A stretch of DNA of 60,724 bases from Bacteroidia bacterium (GCA_016742095.1 JACVCJ010000023.1:1-60724); one strand, 5' to 3'. Counted from the stretch's first letter, positions 15,905 to 25,103 are shown. Numbers and translations: made by a program. The notes: generated from the letters alone by a model not told the origin.

Positions 15905-17041
15905 TCACAGCACATGCACCACCAGTCCCTTCAGGTATTCGCCTTCGGGATGGTAAATGGACACGGGATGATCGGGGCTCTGCTCCAGGCGGTGCACGAT
16001 GCGTATTTCACGACCGCATTCCAGGGCCGCAGAGTATACCGTGCTGCGGAACAGTTCGTACTCCACCACCTGCGAACAGGAAAAGGTAAAGAGCAGTCCG
16101 CCCGGTTTAATGGCCTTCAGCGCGGCCAGGTTGATCCTTTTATAAGCCTGTATGGCATTGTGGCGGGCTTTGAGCGATTTGGCGAACGCCGGCGGGTCCA
16201 GCACGATGATATCAAAATCGTTCGATACGCTGCGCATGTACTGCACCGCATCGGCAGATACCGACTGGTGCGCGGCTTCTTTCAGGCCGTTCAGTTCCAG
16301 GTTACGTTCCAGCAGCTGCAGGGCAAAATCGGAGCTGTCTACCGAAACCACTTCCGAAGCGCCGCCCCGCAGGGCGGCCAGTGAAAAACCACCGGTATAG
16401 CAAAAGGTATTCAGTACGCGTTTTCCACGGGCATAGCGGCCCAGCAGGGCCCGGTTCAGGCGCTGGTCCAGGAAAAACCCGGTCTTCTGTCCTTTTACAA
16501 AATCGATCTCGTAACGGATACCGTTCTCCATGATCACGCCCTCCTGCGAGCCGTTCTCGCGCTCATGCGTGCTGCGGAACACGATGTTCTTCAGCTTTTC
16601 ACCCAGGTTGTGTTCCAGGGCCTGCTGTATCTCGGTGCGGAAATGTTCGATGCCTTCGTTATGAAATTGTGCCACCACTACCCCGTCGTAATAATCGCAT
16701 ACCAGTCCGGGGATACCGTCGCCTTCGCCGTGAATAAGGCGAAAACAGTTACTGTCTTCACTATCCGTAAATCCGAGGGTCTGCCGGTATTCGAGGGCAA
16801 GGGCAAAACGCTCGCTCCAGAACGCCTGTCCGGGTTCGGCATCGGTGCGGCTCAGTACGCGCACGGCAATGGAAGCATTGCCCCAGTAGCCCCAGCAGAT
16901 AAAGTTGGAGCGGGCGTCGCTTACACGTACCAGGGTACCTTCGCGCAGGCGCTGTGCCTTATTGATGGCCCCGCTGAAGATCCAGGGATGAAAGCGGGAT
17001 GCGGCTGTTTCCTTGCCGGGCTTTAATGCTATATTTTCCAT
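15905..17041 (-). CDS. RlmI-like 23S rRNA m5C methyltransferase
   Basis: 378 residues, class I SAM-dependent RNA methyltransferase of the COG1092 group. An N-terminal PUA-like domain (residues 1-75, RFHPWIFSGAI) is followed by an EEHEE-type linker domain and the methyltransferase core with QKTGFFLDQRLNR, VLNTFCYTGGFSLAAL (SAM-binding) and the catalytic LDPPAFAKS. Escherichia coli RlmI methylates C1962 of 23S rRNA. The exact base is inferred by family. It is convergent with the unknown 222-residue gene with no gap. A -7 box lies 10 bases ahead of the ATG. Confidence 0.9.
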   Translation of the reverse strand: MENIALKPGKETAASRFHPWIFSGAINKAQRLREGTLVRVSDARSNFICWGYWGNASIAVRVLSRTDAEPGQAFWSERFALALEYRQTLGFTDSEDSNCFRLIHGEGDGIPGLVCDYYDGVVVAQFHNEGIEHFRTEIQQALEHNLGEKLKNIVFRSTHERENGSQEGVIMENGIRYEIDFVKGQKTGFFLDQRLNRALLGRYARGKRVLNTFCYTGGFSLAALRGGASEVVSVDSSDFALQLLERNLELNGLKEAAHQSVSADAVQYMRSVSNDFDIIVLDPPAFAKSLKARHNAIQAYKRINLAALKAIKPGGLLFTFSCSQVVEYELFRSTVYSAALECGREIRIVHRLEQSPDHPVSIYHPEGEYLKGLVVHVL

Positions 17042-17051
17042 AAAGAGAGCG

Positions 17052-17059
17052 CAAAGATA
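17052..17059 (-). promoter_or_regulatory. -7 box of the RlmI-like gene
   Basis: TATCTTTG on the minus strand, 10 bases before the ATG, giving a leader of only about 3-6 bases. No clear -33 box. Confidence 0.55.
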
Positions 17060-17186
17060 GCGAAATCATGCAGCTATGCCCAGGGCTTTACATTCAGGTT
17101 AAGGGGTTAATAACTCTTACAAAAATCGGGGGCCTGCGTCAAAGGTTTTTAGTAGCTTCGTACCCGAATCATTTACCTGCAAAATC

Positions 17187-18263
17187 ATGGCAAAAGTGCA
17201 CAATTTCTCGGCCGGACCGGGAATTTTACCCCAAGAAGTACTGAAACAGGCCTCTGAAGCCGTATTGAACTTTGACAACCTGGACCTTTCGCTCCTGGAG
17301 ATCTCGCACCGCAGCGCAAGTTTTGAGCGCGTAATGGCCGAAGCGCGAGCCCTGGTGCTGGAACTCATGGGCCTTTCGGCAAACGAGTACGAAGTACTTT
17401 TCCTGCAGGGCGGAGCCAGCACGCAATTCTACATGGTTCCCCTGAACCTGCTCCCGCAAAACGGTACCGCCGCTTACGTGAACACCGGCGAATGGGCCCG
17501 CCGCGCCATTAAGGAGGCCAAACTGGTAGGAAACACCAAAGTACTTGCCAGCAGTGAAGAAGAGAACTTTACGTATATACCTAAAGAATACGATATCCCC
17601 GCAGATATCGACTACCTGCACATTACCAGCAATAACACCATTTTCGGTACGCAATACCATACGTTCCCCGAAACTACGGCTACGCTGGTTTGCGACATGA
17701 GTTCGGATATTTTCAGCCGCCGTATGGATTTCAGCCGTTTCGGACTGATCTACGCCGGCGCACAGAAAAACATGGGGCCGGCCGGTACCACCCTGGTCGT
17801 GGTACGCAAAGACCTGCTGGGCAAAACGGGACGTACCCTGCCCACCATGCTCGATTACCAGGTGCACATCAAGGGCGGCAGTATGTACAATACACCGCCC
17901 GTATTCGCTATTTACGTGTCCTACCTTACCCTGCTGTGGCTCAAGAACAACGGCGGACTGGAACACATGGAAAAAGTGAACCGTGAAAAGCAGGAAACTT
18001 TTTATGCCGAAGTGGACAGTAACCCGATGTTCAAAGGTACCGCCAACCCCGAAGACCGCAGCTGGATGAACGCCACCTTTGTGCTGACACAGCCGGCATT
18101 GGACGAGCAGTTTGCCGCCATGATCAAAGAAGCCAATATCAGTCAGCTGAAGGGCCATCGCAGCGTAGGCGGGTACCGCGCCAGCATGTACAATGCCCTG
18201 CCGCTCGAAAGCGTAAAAGTACTCACTTCGGTAATGAAAGAATTTGCCGTAAAATTCGGATAG
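17187..18263 (+). CDS. serC: Phosphoserine aminotransferase SerC
   Basis: 358 residues. It converts 3-phosphohydroxypyruvate and glutamate to phosphoserine, the second step of serine synthesis, and can also serve pyridoxal phosphate synthesis. Signatures: start KVHNFSAGPGILPQEV, EVLFLQGGASTQFYMVP, the PLP-lysine in GAQKNMGPAG (Lys about 194) and GHRSVGGYRASMYNALPL near the end. It is followed after 10 bases by serA, so the two first steps of the pathway are in one operon. Confidence 0.97.
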   Translation: MAKVHNFSAGPGILPQEVLKQASEAVLNFDNLDLSLLEISHRSASFERVMAEARALVLELMGLSANEYEVLFLQGGASTQFYMVPLNLLPQNGTAAYVNTGEWARRAIKEAKLVGNTKVLASSEEENFTYIPKEYDIPADIDYLHITSNNTIFGTQYHTFPETTATLVCDMSSDIFSRRMDFSRFGLIYAGAQKNMGPAGTTLVVVRKDLLGKTGRTLPTMLDYQVHIKGGSMYNTPPVFAIYVSYLTLLWLKNNGGLEHMEKVNREKQETFYAEVDSNPMFKGTANPEDRSWMNATFVLTQPALDEQFAAMIKEANISQLKGHRSVGGYRASMYNALPLESVKVLTSVMKEFAVKFG

Positions 18264-18273
18264 ACCACACAGC

Positions 18274-19236
18274 ATGGGAAAGATCATTTTAGCCAACGAC
18301 GGTATTGATGCTGCCGGAAAAGCCATCCTCGAAAAAGAAGGACACACCGTACTTACCGATAAAGTAGCCCAGGAAGAACTGGCCGCCTTTATCAACGATA
18401 AACAGGTAAAAGCCCTGCTGGTGCGCAGCGCCACCAAAGTACGCAAAGATATTATAGATGCCTGCGGAAGCCTGGACATCATCGGCCGTGCCGGTGTGGG
18501 TATGGACAACATCGACGTGGCCTACGCCCGCGAACAGGGAAAGACCGTGCTGAACACACCGGGCGCTTCGTCTCAGAGTGTGGCCGAGCTCGTATTCGCC
18601 CACCTTTTCGGGGTGAGCCGTTTTATCGGTGAAGCCGCCCGCGAAATGCCCCTGCATGGCACTACGAAATTCAACGACCTTAAAAAGGTCTATTCCAACG
18701 GTTTTGAACTGAAAGGCAAAACCCTGGGCATCATCGGCTTCGGACGCATCGGGCAGAGTACCGCTACCATGGCCCTGGGCCTGGGTATGAACGTACTGCC
18801 TTTTGATCCCAGCGTGAACGAGGTAACCCTGGAACTGGACTTTTTCCATACCGACGATACCTTCAGTATTGAATATAAGACCGTAGCCCTGGAAGAAGTT
18901 TTCCGCAAGAGCGACTTTATTACGATACACGTACCGGGCACCCAAGACGGCAAGCCGCTCATCGGTAAAGAAGAGATCGAAATGATGCAAACCGGCGTAG
19001 TGCTCGTAAATACGGCCCGCGGTGGTATGATCGACGAAAACGCCCTGCTGGAAGGACTGAACAGCGGTAAAGTAGGTTTTGCCTGCCTGGACGTATTCGT
19101 GAACGAACCCACCCCGATGGAAGCCCTGCTGAAACACCCGCGCGTGAGCGCCACACCACATATCGGGGGTAGTACCCGCGAGGCGCAGGAACGCATCGGT
19201 ATTGAACTGGCCACCCTGGTTGCCGCCGCTTTATAA
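18274..19236 (+). CDS. serA: D-3-phosphoglycerate dehydrogenase SerA, short form
   Basis: 320 residues. It oxidises 3-phosphoglycerate to 3-phosphohydroxypyruvate with NAD+, the entry step of serine synthesis. Signatures: the substrate-loop RSATKVRKDIIDACG, the NAD-binding GIIGFGRIGQSTATMALG, NTARGGMIDENALLEGL and the catalytic His in TPHIGGSTREAQERIG. It lacks the C-terminal ACT and intervening domains of longer SerA enzymes, so serine feedback inhibition through ACT is not expected. It is cotranscribed with serC and followed by a terminator. Confidence 0.96.
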   Translation: MGKIILANDGIDAAGKAILEKEGHTVLTDKVAQEELAAFINDKQVKALLVRSATKVRKDIIDACGSLDIIGRAGVGMDNIDVAYAREQGKTVLNTPGASSQSVAELVFAHLFGVSRFIGEAAREMPLHGTTKFNDLKKVYSNGFELKGKTLGIIGFGRIGQSTATMALGLGMNVLPFDPSVNEVTLELDFFHTDDTFSIEYKTVALEEVFRKSDFITIHVPGTQDGKPLIGKEEIEMMQTGVVLVNTARGGMIDENALLEGLNSGKVGFACLDVFVNEPTPMEALLKHPRVSATPHIGGSTREAQERIGIELATLVAAAL

Positions 19237-19265
19237 AAGACACATCTGTTTTTAGTATATGCTAC

Positions 19266-19293
19266 AAACGGCCTCTTTCCGGGGCCGTTTTTT
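19266..19293 (+). terminator. Terminator of serC-serA
   Basis: AAACGGCC (19266-19273) pairs with GGCCGTTT (19283-19290), followed by T. Confidence 0.85.
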
Positions 19294-19554
19294 ATTTCTG
19301 CTCAAAGTACTCTATCAAAATAATAGGATAAGCCCTGAACGGGGAATCTTTATCCCTGCTCCGATTTCCCACTCTATATGTAAAAATCATGGATTAAATC
19401 CGTAATTATTCCCGGAATATGAAACCGGCTTTAAAAGCACGACAGGCTTCTGCTCTGCCAGAGAGAACATTCCGTTCAAGTTTTCGTATATGAATCGCTC
19501 AGACCTGTATTGTACAAAGCATCACAGGCCGGTTTTATTGTGCGGACATAAAAA
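19294..19554. other. Gene-free stretch
   Basis: No supported gene. AAACGGCC-like stems are absent; the only structure seen is an 8-base inverted repeat AAACCGGC (19422-19429) / GCCGGTTT (19528-19535) more than 90 bases apart, and a weak CCTGT/ACAGG hairpin just before the second arm. No matching promoter was found. Confidence 0.4.
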
Positions 19555-19582
19555 AAATTCGTCGAATCGTTTCGACGAATTT
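19549..19582 (-). terminator. Strong hairpin, terminator on the minus strand
   Basis: AAATTCGTCGAA (19555-19566) and TTCGACGAATTT (19571-19582) form a perfect 12-bp stem with a 4-base loop; on the minus strand it is followed by a run of T. It is well placed to end the leftward grpE-dnaJ-rsmD transcript about 350 bases after rsmD. Confidence 0.7.
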
Positions 19583-19639
19583 TAAGCCCTTTTTTTGTGT
19601 TTTTAGCTTCTCTATGCATTAACATATTTTAAATATTAC

Positions 19640-19647
19640 TACATTTG
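19640..19647 (+). promoter_or_regulatory. -7 box of the 6S-like RNA
   Basis: TACATTTG, 8 bases before the proposed RNA 5' end. The -33 region (around 19616-19620) lacks TTG. Confidence 0.55.
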
Positions 19648-19654
19648 CTTCACC

Positions 19655-19757
19655 AAACAATAGATTACAACTTAGGACCAGAGCATTGATTTTTGTTTTT
19701 CATAAACTAACAATTACGTAAGCAAGGTTTATGGGCTGGTCCTAACGTAATCTATCT
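19655..19757 (+). ncRNA. Predicted 6S-like structured RNA
   Basis: About 103 bases with a two-part closing stem. ATAGATTA (19660-19667) pairs with TAATCTAT (19748-19755), and TTAGGACCAG (19672-19681) pairs with CTGGTCCTAA (19736-19745), separated by a small internal loop (4 versus 2 bases). Inside, a U-rich unpaired 5' side (about 19 bases) leads to a terminal hairpin, CATAAAC/GTTTATG (19701-19707/19727-19733). A rod with a closing stem, an open side and an apical hairpin is the 6S plan, and Bacteroidota 6S RNAs are about this size. Eighteen base pairs in the two closing segments and the adjacent promoter support a real RNA; the 6S name is tentative. Confidence 0.55.
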
Positions 19758-19935
19758 TTCCTCATCATTACACCAGAAAACTTTATTCAGGCCTTTTTTT
19801 CAGCAGAAAACTCCCTGCATTTCTGTGGCATATTACATTTCGTATATACCTGAAACAGGCATTCCGTATGCCATGCAGAAGCATTACTATACGGATACAT
19901 ATACTAAATACGGGTTCCTGGTCCGGAAAAGAGCC

Positions 19936-20481
19936 TCAGGCCTCCTCTTCCAGTGTAAAGAAACTGAAAGCCACACTACCGTATTTACGGGTCTGGTTCC
20001 AGTGCGGGTGTTCTTCGTAGCTTACCCGGCTGCTGTGTTCCATCACAAACCATCCGCCTTCACTCAGCAGACCATTCTGCAGCACCATGTCCGGCAGTTG
20101 TTCGGCCCCGCTCATATCGTAGGGCGGATCGGCAAATATCAGATCGTACTGCCCCCCCGGCGATTCCAGGAAAGCGAACACGTCCCTGCGCAGTACGCGC
20201 ATCTGTTTCAGCTCCAGGCGATCGGCATTCTGCTGTATGGCTTTGCAATGCGCCGGCTCGATGTCTACCGAAGTTACCGAAGACGCTCCCCGCGACACAA
20301 ACTCAAAACTGATGGAACCGGTACCTGCAAACAGGTCCAGTACCTTCAGCCCGTTAAATTCTACCAGGTTCTGCAATACATTGAACAGACCGGTCTTTGC
20401 AAAATCGGTCGTGGGCCTGGCTTTCAGGTTTCTGGGCAGTTCGAGCCTGCGTCCTTTGAGACTTCCGGTAATAATGCGCAT
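19936..20481 (-). CDS. rsmD: 16S rRNA (guanine966-N2)-methyltransferase RsmD
   Basis: 181 residues, a class I methyltransferase that modifies G966 of 16S rRNA. Signatures: MRIITGSLKGRRLELP at the start, RPTTDFAKTGLFNVL, the SAM motif VLDLFAGTGSISFEFVSRGA near 50-69 and the catalytic IFADPPYD near 120. It is the last gene of a grpE-dnaJ-rsmD transcription unit, starting 2 bases after the dnaJ stop. It ends in a short acidic tail. Confidence 0.95.
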   Translation of the reverse strand: MRIITGSLKGRRLELPRNLKARPTTDFAKTGLFNVLQNLVEFNGLKVLDLFAGTGSISFEFVSRGASSVTSVDIEPAHCKAIQQNADRLELKQMRVLRRDVFAFLESPGGQYDLIFADPPYDMSGAEQLPDMVLQNGLLSEGGWFVMEHSSRVSYEEHPHWNQTRKYGSVAFSFFTLEEEA

Positions 20482-20483
20482 GA

Positions 20484-21635
20484 TTATTCAAACATATCTT
20501 TCATCCGGTTGAAAAAGCTGTTGCCTTTGGCGGAGTCGGCACCGGGCTGAAAGTTCGGCGAAGTGCGGATCTTCTCCAGCAGCTGTTTTTCTTCCTTACT
20601 GAGGTTCTGCGGAGTATATACGTAAACGGTCACAAACTGGTCGCCATGGCGGTATCCCTGCATCGAAGGCAGACCTTTACCTTTCAGTTTAAATACTTTT
20701 CCGCTCTGTGTGCCGGCCGGTATTTTTATTTTGGCTTTACCGGTAAGCGTCGGGATCTCCACTTCGGTTCCCAGGGCCGCATCGGCAAAGTTTACGTTCA
20801 GGTTAAAGTAAATGTTCTCGTTGTCGCGCATGAAGTGCTCGTGTTCCTGCTCTTCGATCACGATGTACAGGTCGCCGGGTACGCCGCCGCGGGCGCCCAT
20901 ATTGCCTTTTCCGGCCACGTTCAGCTGCATGCCTTCGCCTACACCGGCGGGTATTTTCAGCTCCAGCAGTTCTTCGCCGCGCACTACACCATCGCCGTAA
21001 CATTTGGTACACTTGTCGGTGATGATGCTTCCGGTGCCGCCGCAGGCAGGACAGGGCGAAGAGGTTTGCATGCGGCCCAGGAAGGTCTGGGTGATCTGCG
21101 TAACCGTTCCCTGCCCGTGACAGGTAGAACAGGTGGTGGCTTTACCGCTTTTGGCGCCCGTTCCGTGACAGGCGTCGCAGCTGATGTTCTTGTTGATCTT
21201 GATCTTTTTGGTAACCCCGGTGGCAATTTCCTCGAGGGTAAGTTTTACCTTGATACGGATATTAGAACCGCGGTTCACCTGGCGGCCGCGCTGACGGGAA
21301 CCGCCCCCGAAACCGAAGGCATCGCCGAAAATATCTCCGAAATGTTCGAAGATATCGTCCATATTCATTCCCTGGCCGCTGAATCCGCCGCCGCCGTTGC
21401 CTGCAGCCCCGCCTACGCCCTGGTGACCAAAACGATCGTAACGGGCTTTTTTATCGGGATCGCTGAGCACCTCGTAGGCTTCGGCCGCTTCCTTGAATTT
21501 TTCTTCCGCCACCTTATCGCCGGGGTTCTTGTCCGGGTGATACTGGATGGCCTTTTTGCGGTATGCCTTTTTTATATCGTCGGCCGAAGCGGTTTTCGCT
21601 ACCTCGAGCACTTCATAATAATCTCTTTTTGCCAT
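20484..21635 (-). CDS. dnaJ: Chaperone DnaJ
   Basis: 383 residues, the full type I J-protein that stimulates the ATPase of DnaK and delivers unfolded clients. Domains in order: J domain 1-70 with YHPDKNPGD; Gly/Phe-rich linker to about 120; four zinc-binding CxxCxGxG repeats at about 150-225 ([32 protein letters not shown]); C-terminal substrate-binding domains. It follows grpE by 17 bases; dnaK is not in the window. No CIRCE operator was found upstream of the operon. Confidence 0.97.
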   Translation of the reverse strand: MAKRDYYEVLEVAKTASADDIKKAYRKKAIQYHPDKNPGDKVAEEKFKEAAEAYEVLSDPDKKARYDRFGHQGVGGAAGNGGGGFSGQGMNMDDIFEHFGDIFGDAFGFGGGSRQRGRQVNRGSNIRIKVKLTLEEIATGVTKKIKINKNISCDACHGTGAKSGKATTCSTCHGQGTVTQITQTFLGRMQTSSPCPACGGTGSIITDKCTKCYGDGVVRGEELLELKIPAGVGEGMQLNVAGKGNMGARGGVPGDLYIVIEEQEHEHFMRDNENIYFNLNVNFADAALGTEVEIPTLTGKAKIKIPAGTQSGKVFKLKGKGLPSMQGYRHGDQFVTVYVYTPQNLSKEEKQLLEKIRTSPNFQPGADSAKGNSFFNRMKDMFE

Positions 21636-21652
21636 ATGGGTTCTGATGTGAT

Positions 21653-22213
21653 TTATTGGCCTACCACTACTTTAGGAACTCGGATCACGGCACCGTTCAG
21701 GGTATATCCTTTTTCGGCACAATCGATGATCTTTCCCTTCAGTTCCGCGGCAGGTGCCGGGATCTGGGCAATGGCATCGTGTATATCGGGGTTAAAATCT
21801 TCGCCCATTACCTGCATTTCTGCCAGACCTTTGGACTGCAATACGTTACGCATTTTTTTGAAGATCAGGTCCACCCCTTCGCGCAGGGCCTGTACGTCGG
21901 TGGCACTGTCGATGGATTTCTCGGCCCGGTCCAGGTCGTCCAGAACCGGCAAAATGGCAAGAAATACGTCCTGACCTGCCGTTTTGACATACTCCAGGCG
22001 TTCACGTGCCGTTCTTTTTTTCAGGTTTTCAAAATCGGCATACAAGCGTAAGAACTTATCGTTCATTTCCTGGTACATGGCGGCATAATCCGGTCCGGCC
22101 TCCGCAGCGGCGGCAGTTCCGGCCTGTTCCTGCACATTGTTCTCCTGTTGCTCCGAGGCTTCGTTCATTTCGGTTTCCCCTGTATTTTTTTGCTCTTCGT
22201 TCATTACGTTCAT
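21653..22213 (-). CDS. grpE: Nucleotide exchange factor GrpE
   Basis: 186 residues from the chosen ATG at 22213; another ATG at 22204 is equally possible. The frame stays open further upstream but that part has no GrpE similarity. The N-terminal 45 residues are acidic and Gln-rich, then a long helix ([29 protein letters not shown]) and the C-terminal beta domain with [16 protein letters not shown] and [16 protein letters not shown]. GrpE releases ADP from DnaK. First gene of grpE-dnaJ-rsmD, divergent from the thioredoxin-like gene. Confidence 0.95.
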   Translation of the reverse strand: MNVMNEEQKNTGETEMNEASEQQENNVQEQAGTAAAAEAGPDYAAMYQEMNDKFLRLYADFENLKKRTARERLEYVKTAGQDVFLAILPVLDDLDRAEKSIDSATDVQALREGVDLIFKKMRNVLQSKGLAEMQVMGEDFNPDIHDAIAQIPAPAAELKGKIIDCAEKGYTLNGAVIRVPKVVVGQ

Positions 22214-22323
22214 TCCATTTCGGATAAAGGAAGCAAAATCCTTACCAATTCCCACTTTACTGACAAATTGACAAAGGCATCCGGAATTCGGCCCCTGCCC
22301 TTTTACTTTTGCCGGGGAACCCA

Positions 22324-22331
22324 TAGCTTTG
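22324..22331 (+). promoter_or_regulatory. -7 box placed for a leaderless mRNA
   Basis: TAGCTTTG followed by CAGG and the GTG start at 22336, which coincides with the expected transcription start. Confidence 0.6.
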
Positions 22332-22335
22332 CAGG

Positions 22336-22884
22336 GTGAAAAAATACGCAAATTACATCCTGCTGGGCCTGGCCCTGGCTACCTTCATAGGCAGTGTACT
22401 TTATATGCAGCTGCGTCCCTCTGATAAACCCGCGGGCAAGATCCCCAAAGGAGCCATGGCGGCCGATATTGCGCTGCCCGACCGTAACGGGAAAGAACGC
22501 AGCCTGAGCGAACTGCGCGGTAAACTGGTGCTGATCGACTTCTGGGCAGCCTGGTGCCGCCCCTGCCGCAAGGAAAACCCGCATGTGGTAAGCGCCTGGC
22601 TGGAGTTCCGCGATAAACAGTTCAGTGATGGCAAAGGTTTCGAGGTGTATTCCGTATCGCTGGATGAGGACCGTAACGCCTGGCTGAACGCCATGCAGAA
22701 AGACGACCTGGCCTGGGAATACAATGTGTGTGACCTGAAAGGCTGGGAAAGTCCGGCAGCCCGTATCTACGGCGTAGACCGCATCCCGATGAATTTCCTG
22801 ATCGACGGCGAAGGTAAGGTGATCGCCGAGAACCTGCGCGGCAGCGAACTGCACGACTTTTTAGAGAACCGTATACGGCAGTAG
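22336..22884 (+). CDS. TlpA-like membrane-anchored thioredoxin
   Basis: 182 residues. An N-terminal signal anchor (KKYANYILLGLALATFIGSV) holds a periplasmic thioredoxin fold with the redox motif WCRPC at 73-77 and the cis-Pro loop DRIPMNFLIDGEGK near 150. It belongs to the TlpA/ResA group of thiol-disulfide reductases that supply reductant to cytochrome maturation or protein disulfides in the periplasm; the partner is not evident here. The start codon is GTG, five bases after a -7 box, so the mRNA is predicted to be leaderless. Divergent from grpE. Confidence 0.88.
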   Translation: MKKYANYILLGLALATFIGSVLYMQLRPSDKPAGKIPKGAMAADIALPDRNGKERSLSELRGKLVLIDFWAAWCRPCRKENPHVVSAWLEFRDKQFSDGKGFEVYSVSLDEDRNAWLNAMQKDDLAWEYNVCDLKGWESPAARIYGVDRIPMNFLIDGEGKVIAENLRGSELHDFLENRIRQ

Positions 22885-22953
22885 TGTCTGCAATGCGCAC
22901 ACACCAGCTGCCTTCATACGATCTTCTCCCCTCTATAACAAAGCGTTCGTATC

Positions 22954-24261
22954 TTATTTCACACGGGTGATCTTGGCGCCGATGGCGTTCAGGCGTTCGT
23001 CGATACGTTCGTAGCCACGATCGATCTGGTCCACGCTGTGAATGGTACTTTTTCCTTCGGCCGAAAGCGCCGCAATAAGCAGGGCCACACCGGCACGTAT
23101 ATCCGGCGAACTCATGGTAATGCCGCGCAGCGGGTACTTACGGTCGATGCCGATCACCGTGGCACGGTGCGGGTCACACAGGATGATCTTGGCGCCCATA
23201 TCGATGAGTTTATCCACGAAGAACAGGCGGCTTTCGAACATTTTCTGATGAATGAGCACGCTGCCTTCGGCCTGGGTGGCCACAACCAGCACAATACTCA
23301 TGAGGTCGGGCGTAAAGCCGGGCCAGGGCGCATCGTACACGGTAAGTATGGACCCGTCGATAAACGTATCGATGGCGTAGGATTTCTGCTGCGGGATAAT
23401 AAGGTCGTCATTGGTATGCACCATGCTGATGCCCAGGCGTTCGAACACTTTGGGAATGATGCCCAGGTTCTCGAAGCTTACGTTCCTGATCGTGATCTCG
23501 CTCTGCGTCATAGCGGCCAGACCGATGAAGGAACCGATCTCGATCATATCGGGCAGGATGCGGTGTTCTACGCCGCCCAGCTCACTCACCCCTTCAATAA
23601 TGAGCAGGTTGGAACCTATGCCGCTGATCTTGGCGCCCATACCGTTGAGCATTTTACACAGCTGCTGCACATAGGGCTCGCAGGCCGCGTTGTATATTAC
23701 GGTTTTACCTTTGGCCATCACAGCGGCCATCACGATATTGGCCGTACCGGTCACCGAAATTTCGTCCATGTGAATATAGGCACCGGACAGCTTTTTGGCG
23801 GTTACGGTAAAACTTTCGGTATCGGTATCGTATTCAAATTCGGCACCCAGGTCTTTAAAACCGAGAAAGTGCGTATCCAGGCGGCGGCGGCCGATCTTAT
23901 CGCCTCCGGGCTTGGGTATAAAACCACGGCCGAAACGGGCCAGCAGCGGGCCCAGCAGCATTACCGAGCCACGCAGCTTGGATGCTTTTTCCACGAATGC
24001 CGGCGAAAAAATATAGTCCAGGTCAATTTCATCGGACTGGAACTCATAGGTATGATCGCCGCTCTTACGGACCTTTACGCCCATATTGGCCAGGATATCG
24101 ATCAGTTTGTTCACGTCCAGTATATCCGGTATGTTGGCAATGGTCACTTTTTCTCCCGTCAGCAATACGGCGCTCAGCACCTGTAAAGCTTCGTTCTTGG
24201 CTCCCTGCGGGGTGATCTCGCCTTTCAGTTTATGTCCTCCCTCAACAATGAAACTACTCAT
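22954..24261 (-). CDS. murA: UDP-N-acetylglucosamine 1-carboxyvinyltransferase MurA (Asp-type)
   Basis: 435 residues from the ATG at 24261 (the frame is open further upstream, but the enzyme starts with MSSFIVEGGHKLKGEI). MurA transfers enolpyruvate from PEP to UDP-GlcNAc, the first committed step of peptidoglycan synthesis. Signatures: GAKNEALQVLSAVLLTGE with the catalytic Lys22, RGSVMLLGPLLARFG, and DLRSG-like SSPDIRAGVALLIAAL near the C-terminus. The residue normally Cys115 in E. coli is Asp121 here (IPKPGGDKIGRRRLDTH). This replacement is known from mycobacteria and chlamydiae and makes the enzyme insensitive to fosfomycin. Confidence 0.97.
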   Translation of the reverse strand: MSSFIVEGGHKLKGEITPQGAKNEALQVLSAVLLTGEKVTIANIPDILDVNKLIDILANMGVKVRKSGDHTYEFQSDEIDLDYIFSPAFVEKASKLRGSVMLLGPLLARFGRGFIPKPGGDKIGRRRLDTHFLGFKDLGAEFEYDTDTESFTVTAKKLSGAYIHMDEISVTGTANIVMAAVMAKGKTVIYNAACEPYVQQLCKMLNGMGAKISGIGSNLLIIEGVSELGGVEHRILPDMIEIGSFIGLAAMTQSEITIRNVSFENLGIIPKVFERLGISMVHTNDDLIIPQQKSYAIDTFIDGSILTVYDAPWPGFTPDLMSIVLVVATQAEGSVLIHQKMFESRLFFVDKLIDMGAKIILCDPHRATVIGIDRKYPLRGITMSSPDIRAGVALLIAALSAEGKSTIHSVDQIDRGYERIDERLNAIGAKITRVK

Positions 24262-24440
24262 ATCAGCATTTTTTTTGAATTGTATAAAAGTACAACCCCG
24301 GCGCAAAAGGGATATGAAAAAAGTGAAAAGAATTACAGGCTCATTGTTAATAATTCGGCGGCGGCAGGGCCCGTTTCAGACGGCAGGCGTCCGTATGTTA
24401 CCGGCCGGCGCCCGGATATAGAAAATGTGCGTTTACTGTG

Positions 24441-24448
24441 TATATTTG
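24441..24448 (+). promoter_or_regulatory. -7 box placed for a leaderless mRNA (rpe)
   Basis: TATATTTG followed by CGAT and the ATG at 24453. Confidence 0.6.
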
Positions 24449-24452
24449 CGAT

Positions 24453-25103
24453 ATGGCACGTTTTATAGCACCTTCGGTATTATCGGCAGATTTCGCCCGC
24501 CTGGGCACTGATATTGAAATGATCAACCAGAGTGAGGCCGACTGGTTCCACGTGGATATTATGGACGGACGTTTTGTACCGAACATTTCCTTCGGGTTCC
24601 CCGTGATGGAAGCCCTGAAAAAACATGCGACCAAGTTACTGGACGTACACCTGATGATCGAAGAGCCGCTGAAATACGTGGACGAATTCGTGGAAAAAGG
24701 CGCCGGAATGCTTACCGTACACTGGGAGGCCGACCGGCATATACACCGCACCATACAGGCCATACACAAGGCCGGGGCCAAAGCCGGAGTGGCCATTAAT
24801 CCCGGAACGCCCGTGCATATCCTGAAAGACATCATCAAAGATGCGGATATGATCCTGCTGATGAGCGTAAACCCGGGCTTCGGCGGACAAAGTTTTATTG
24901 AGAACACCTATGCCCGCCTGGAAGAACTGAACGCCCTGCGCAATGCACAGAACCCGCAATGCTGGATCGAGATCGACGGCGGCGTGAACGATAAGAACGC
25001 CCCCGAACTGGTACGCCTGGGCGCCGATGCCCTGGTGGCCGGCAATTATGTATTTAAGGCTGAAGATCCGCAGGAAGCTATTAAACGCATCAAAGCCGCT
25101 TGA
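24453..25103 (+). CDS. rpe: Ribulose-phosphate 3-epimerase
   Basis: 216 residues, a metal-dependent TIM barrel that interconverts ribulose 5-phosphate and xylulose 5-phosphate in the pentose phosphate pathway. Signatures: APSVLSADFARLGTDI at the start, WFHVDIMDGRFVPNIS, LLDVHLMIEEP, LLMSVNPGFGGQSFI and IEIDGGVNDKNAPEL. The start is the ATG of MARFIAPS. An in-frame GTG at 24438 lies before the -7 box and cannot be the start of that transcript. Its TGA overlaps the TTG of the next gene, so the secreted protein downstream is translationally coupled to it. Confidence 0.96.
   Translation: MARFIAPSVLSADFARLGTDIEMINQSEADWFHVDIMDGRFVPNISFGFPVMEALKKHATKLLDVHLMIEEPLKYVDEFVEKGAGMLTVHWEADRHIHRTIQAIHKAGAKAGVAINPGTPVHILKDIIKDADMILLMSVNPGFGGQSFIENTYARLEELNALRNAQNPQCWIEIDGGVNDKNAPELVRLGADALVAGNYVFKAEDPQEAIKRIKAA

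Noticed and set aside
19422-19535. Possible second structured RNA closed by AAACCGGC/GCCGGTTT
   Set aside because: Only eight pairs over a 98-base gap, no promoter and no further supporting stems.
21636-22335. CIRCE heat-shock operator upstream of grpE-dnaJ
   Set aside because: No TTAGCACTC / GAGTGCTAA dyad in the intergenic region.
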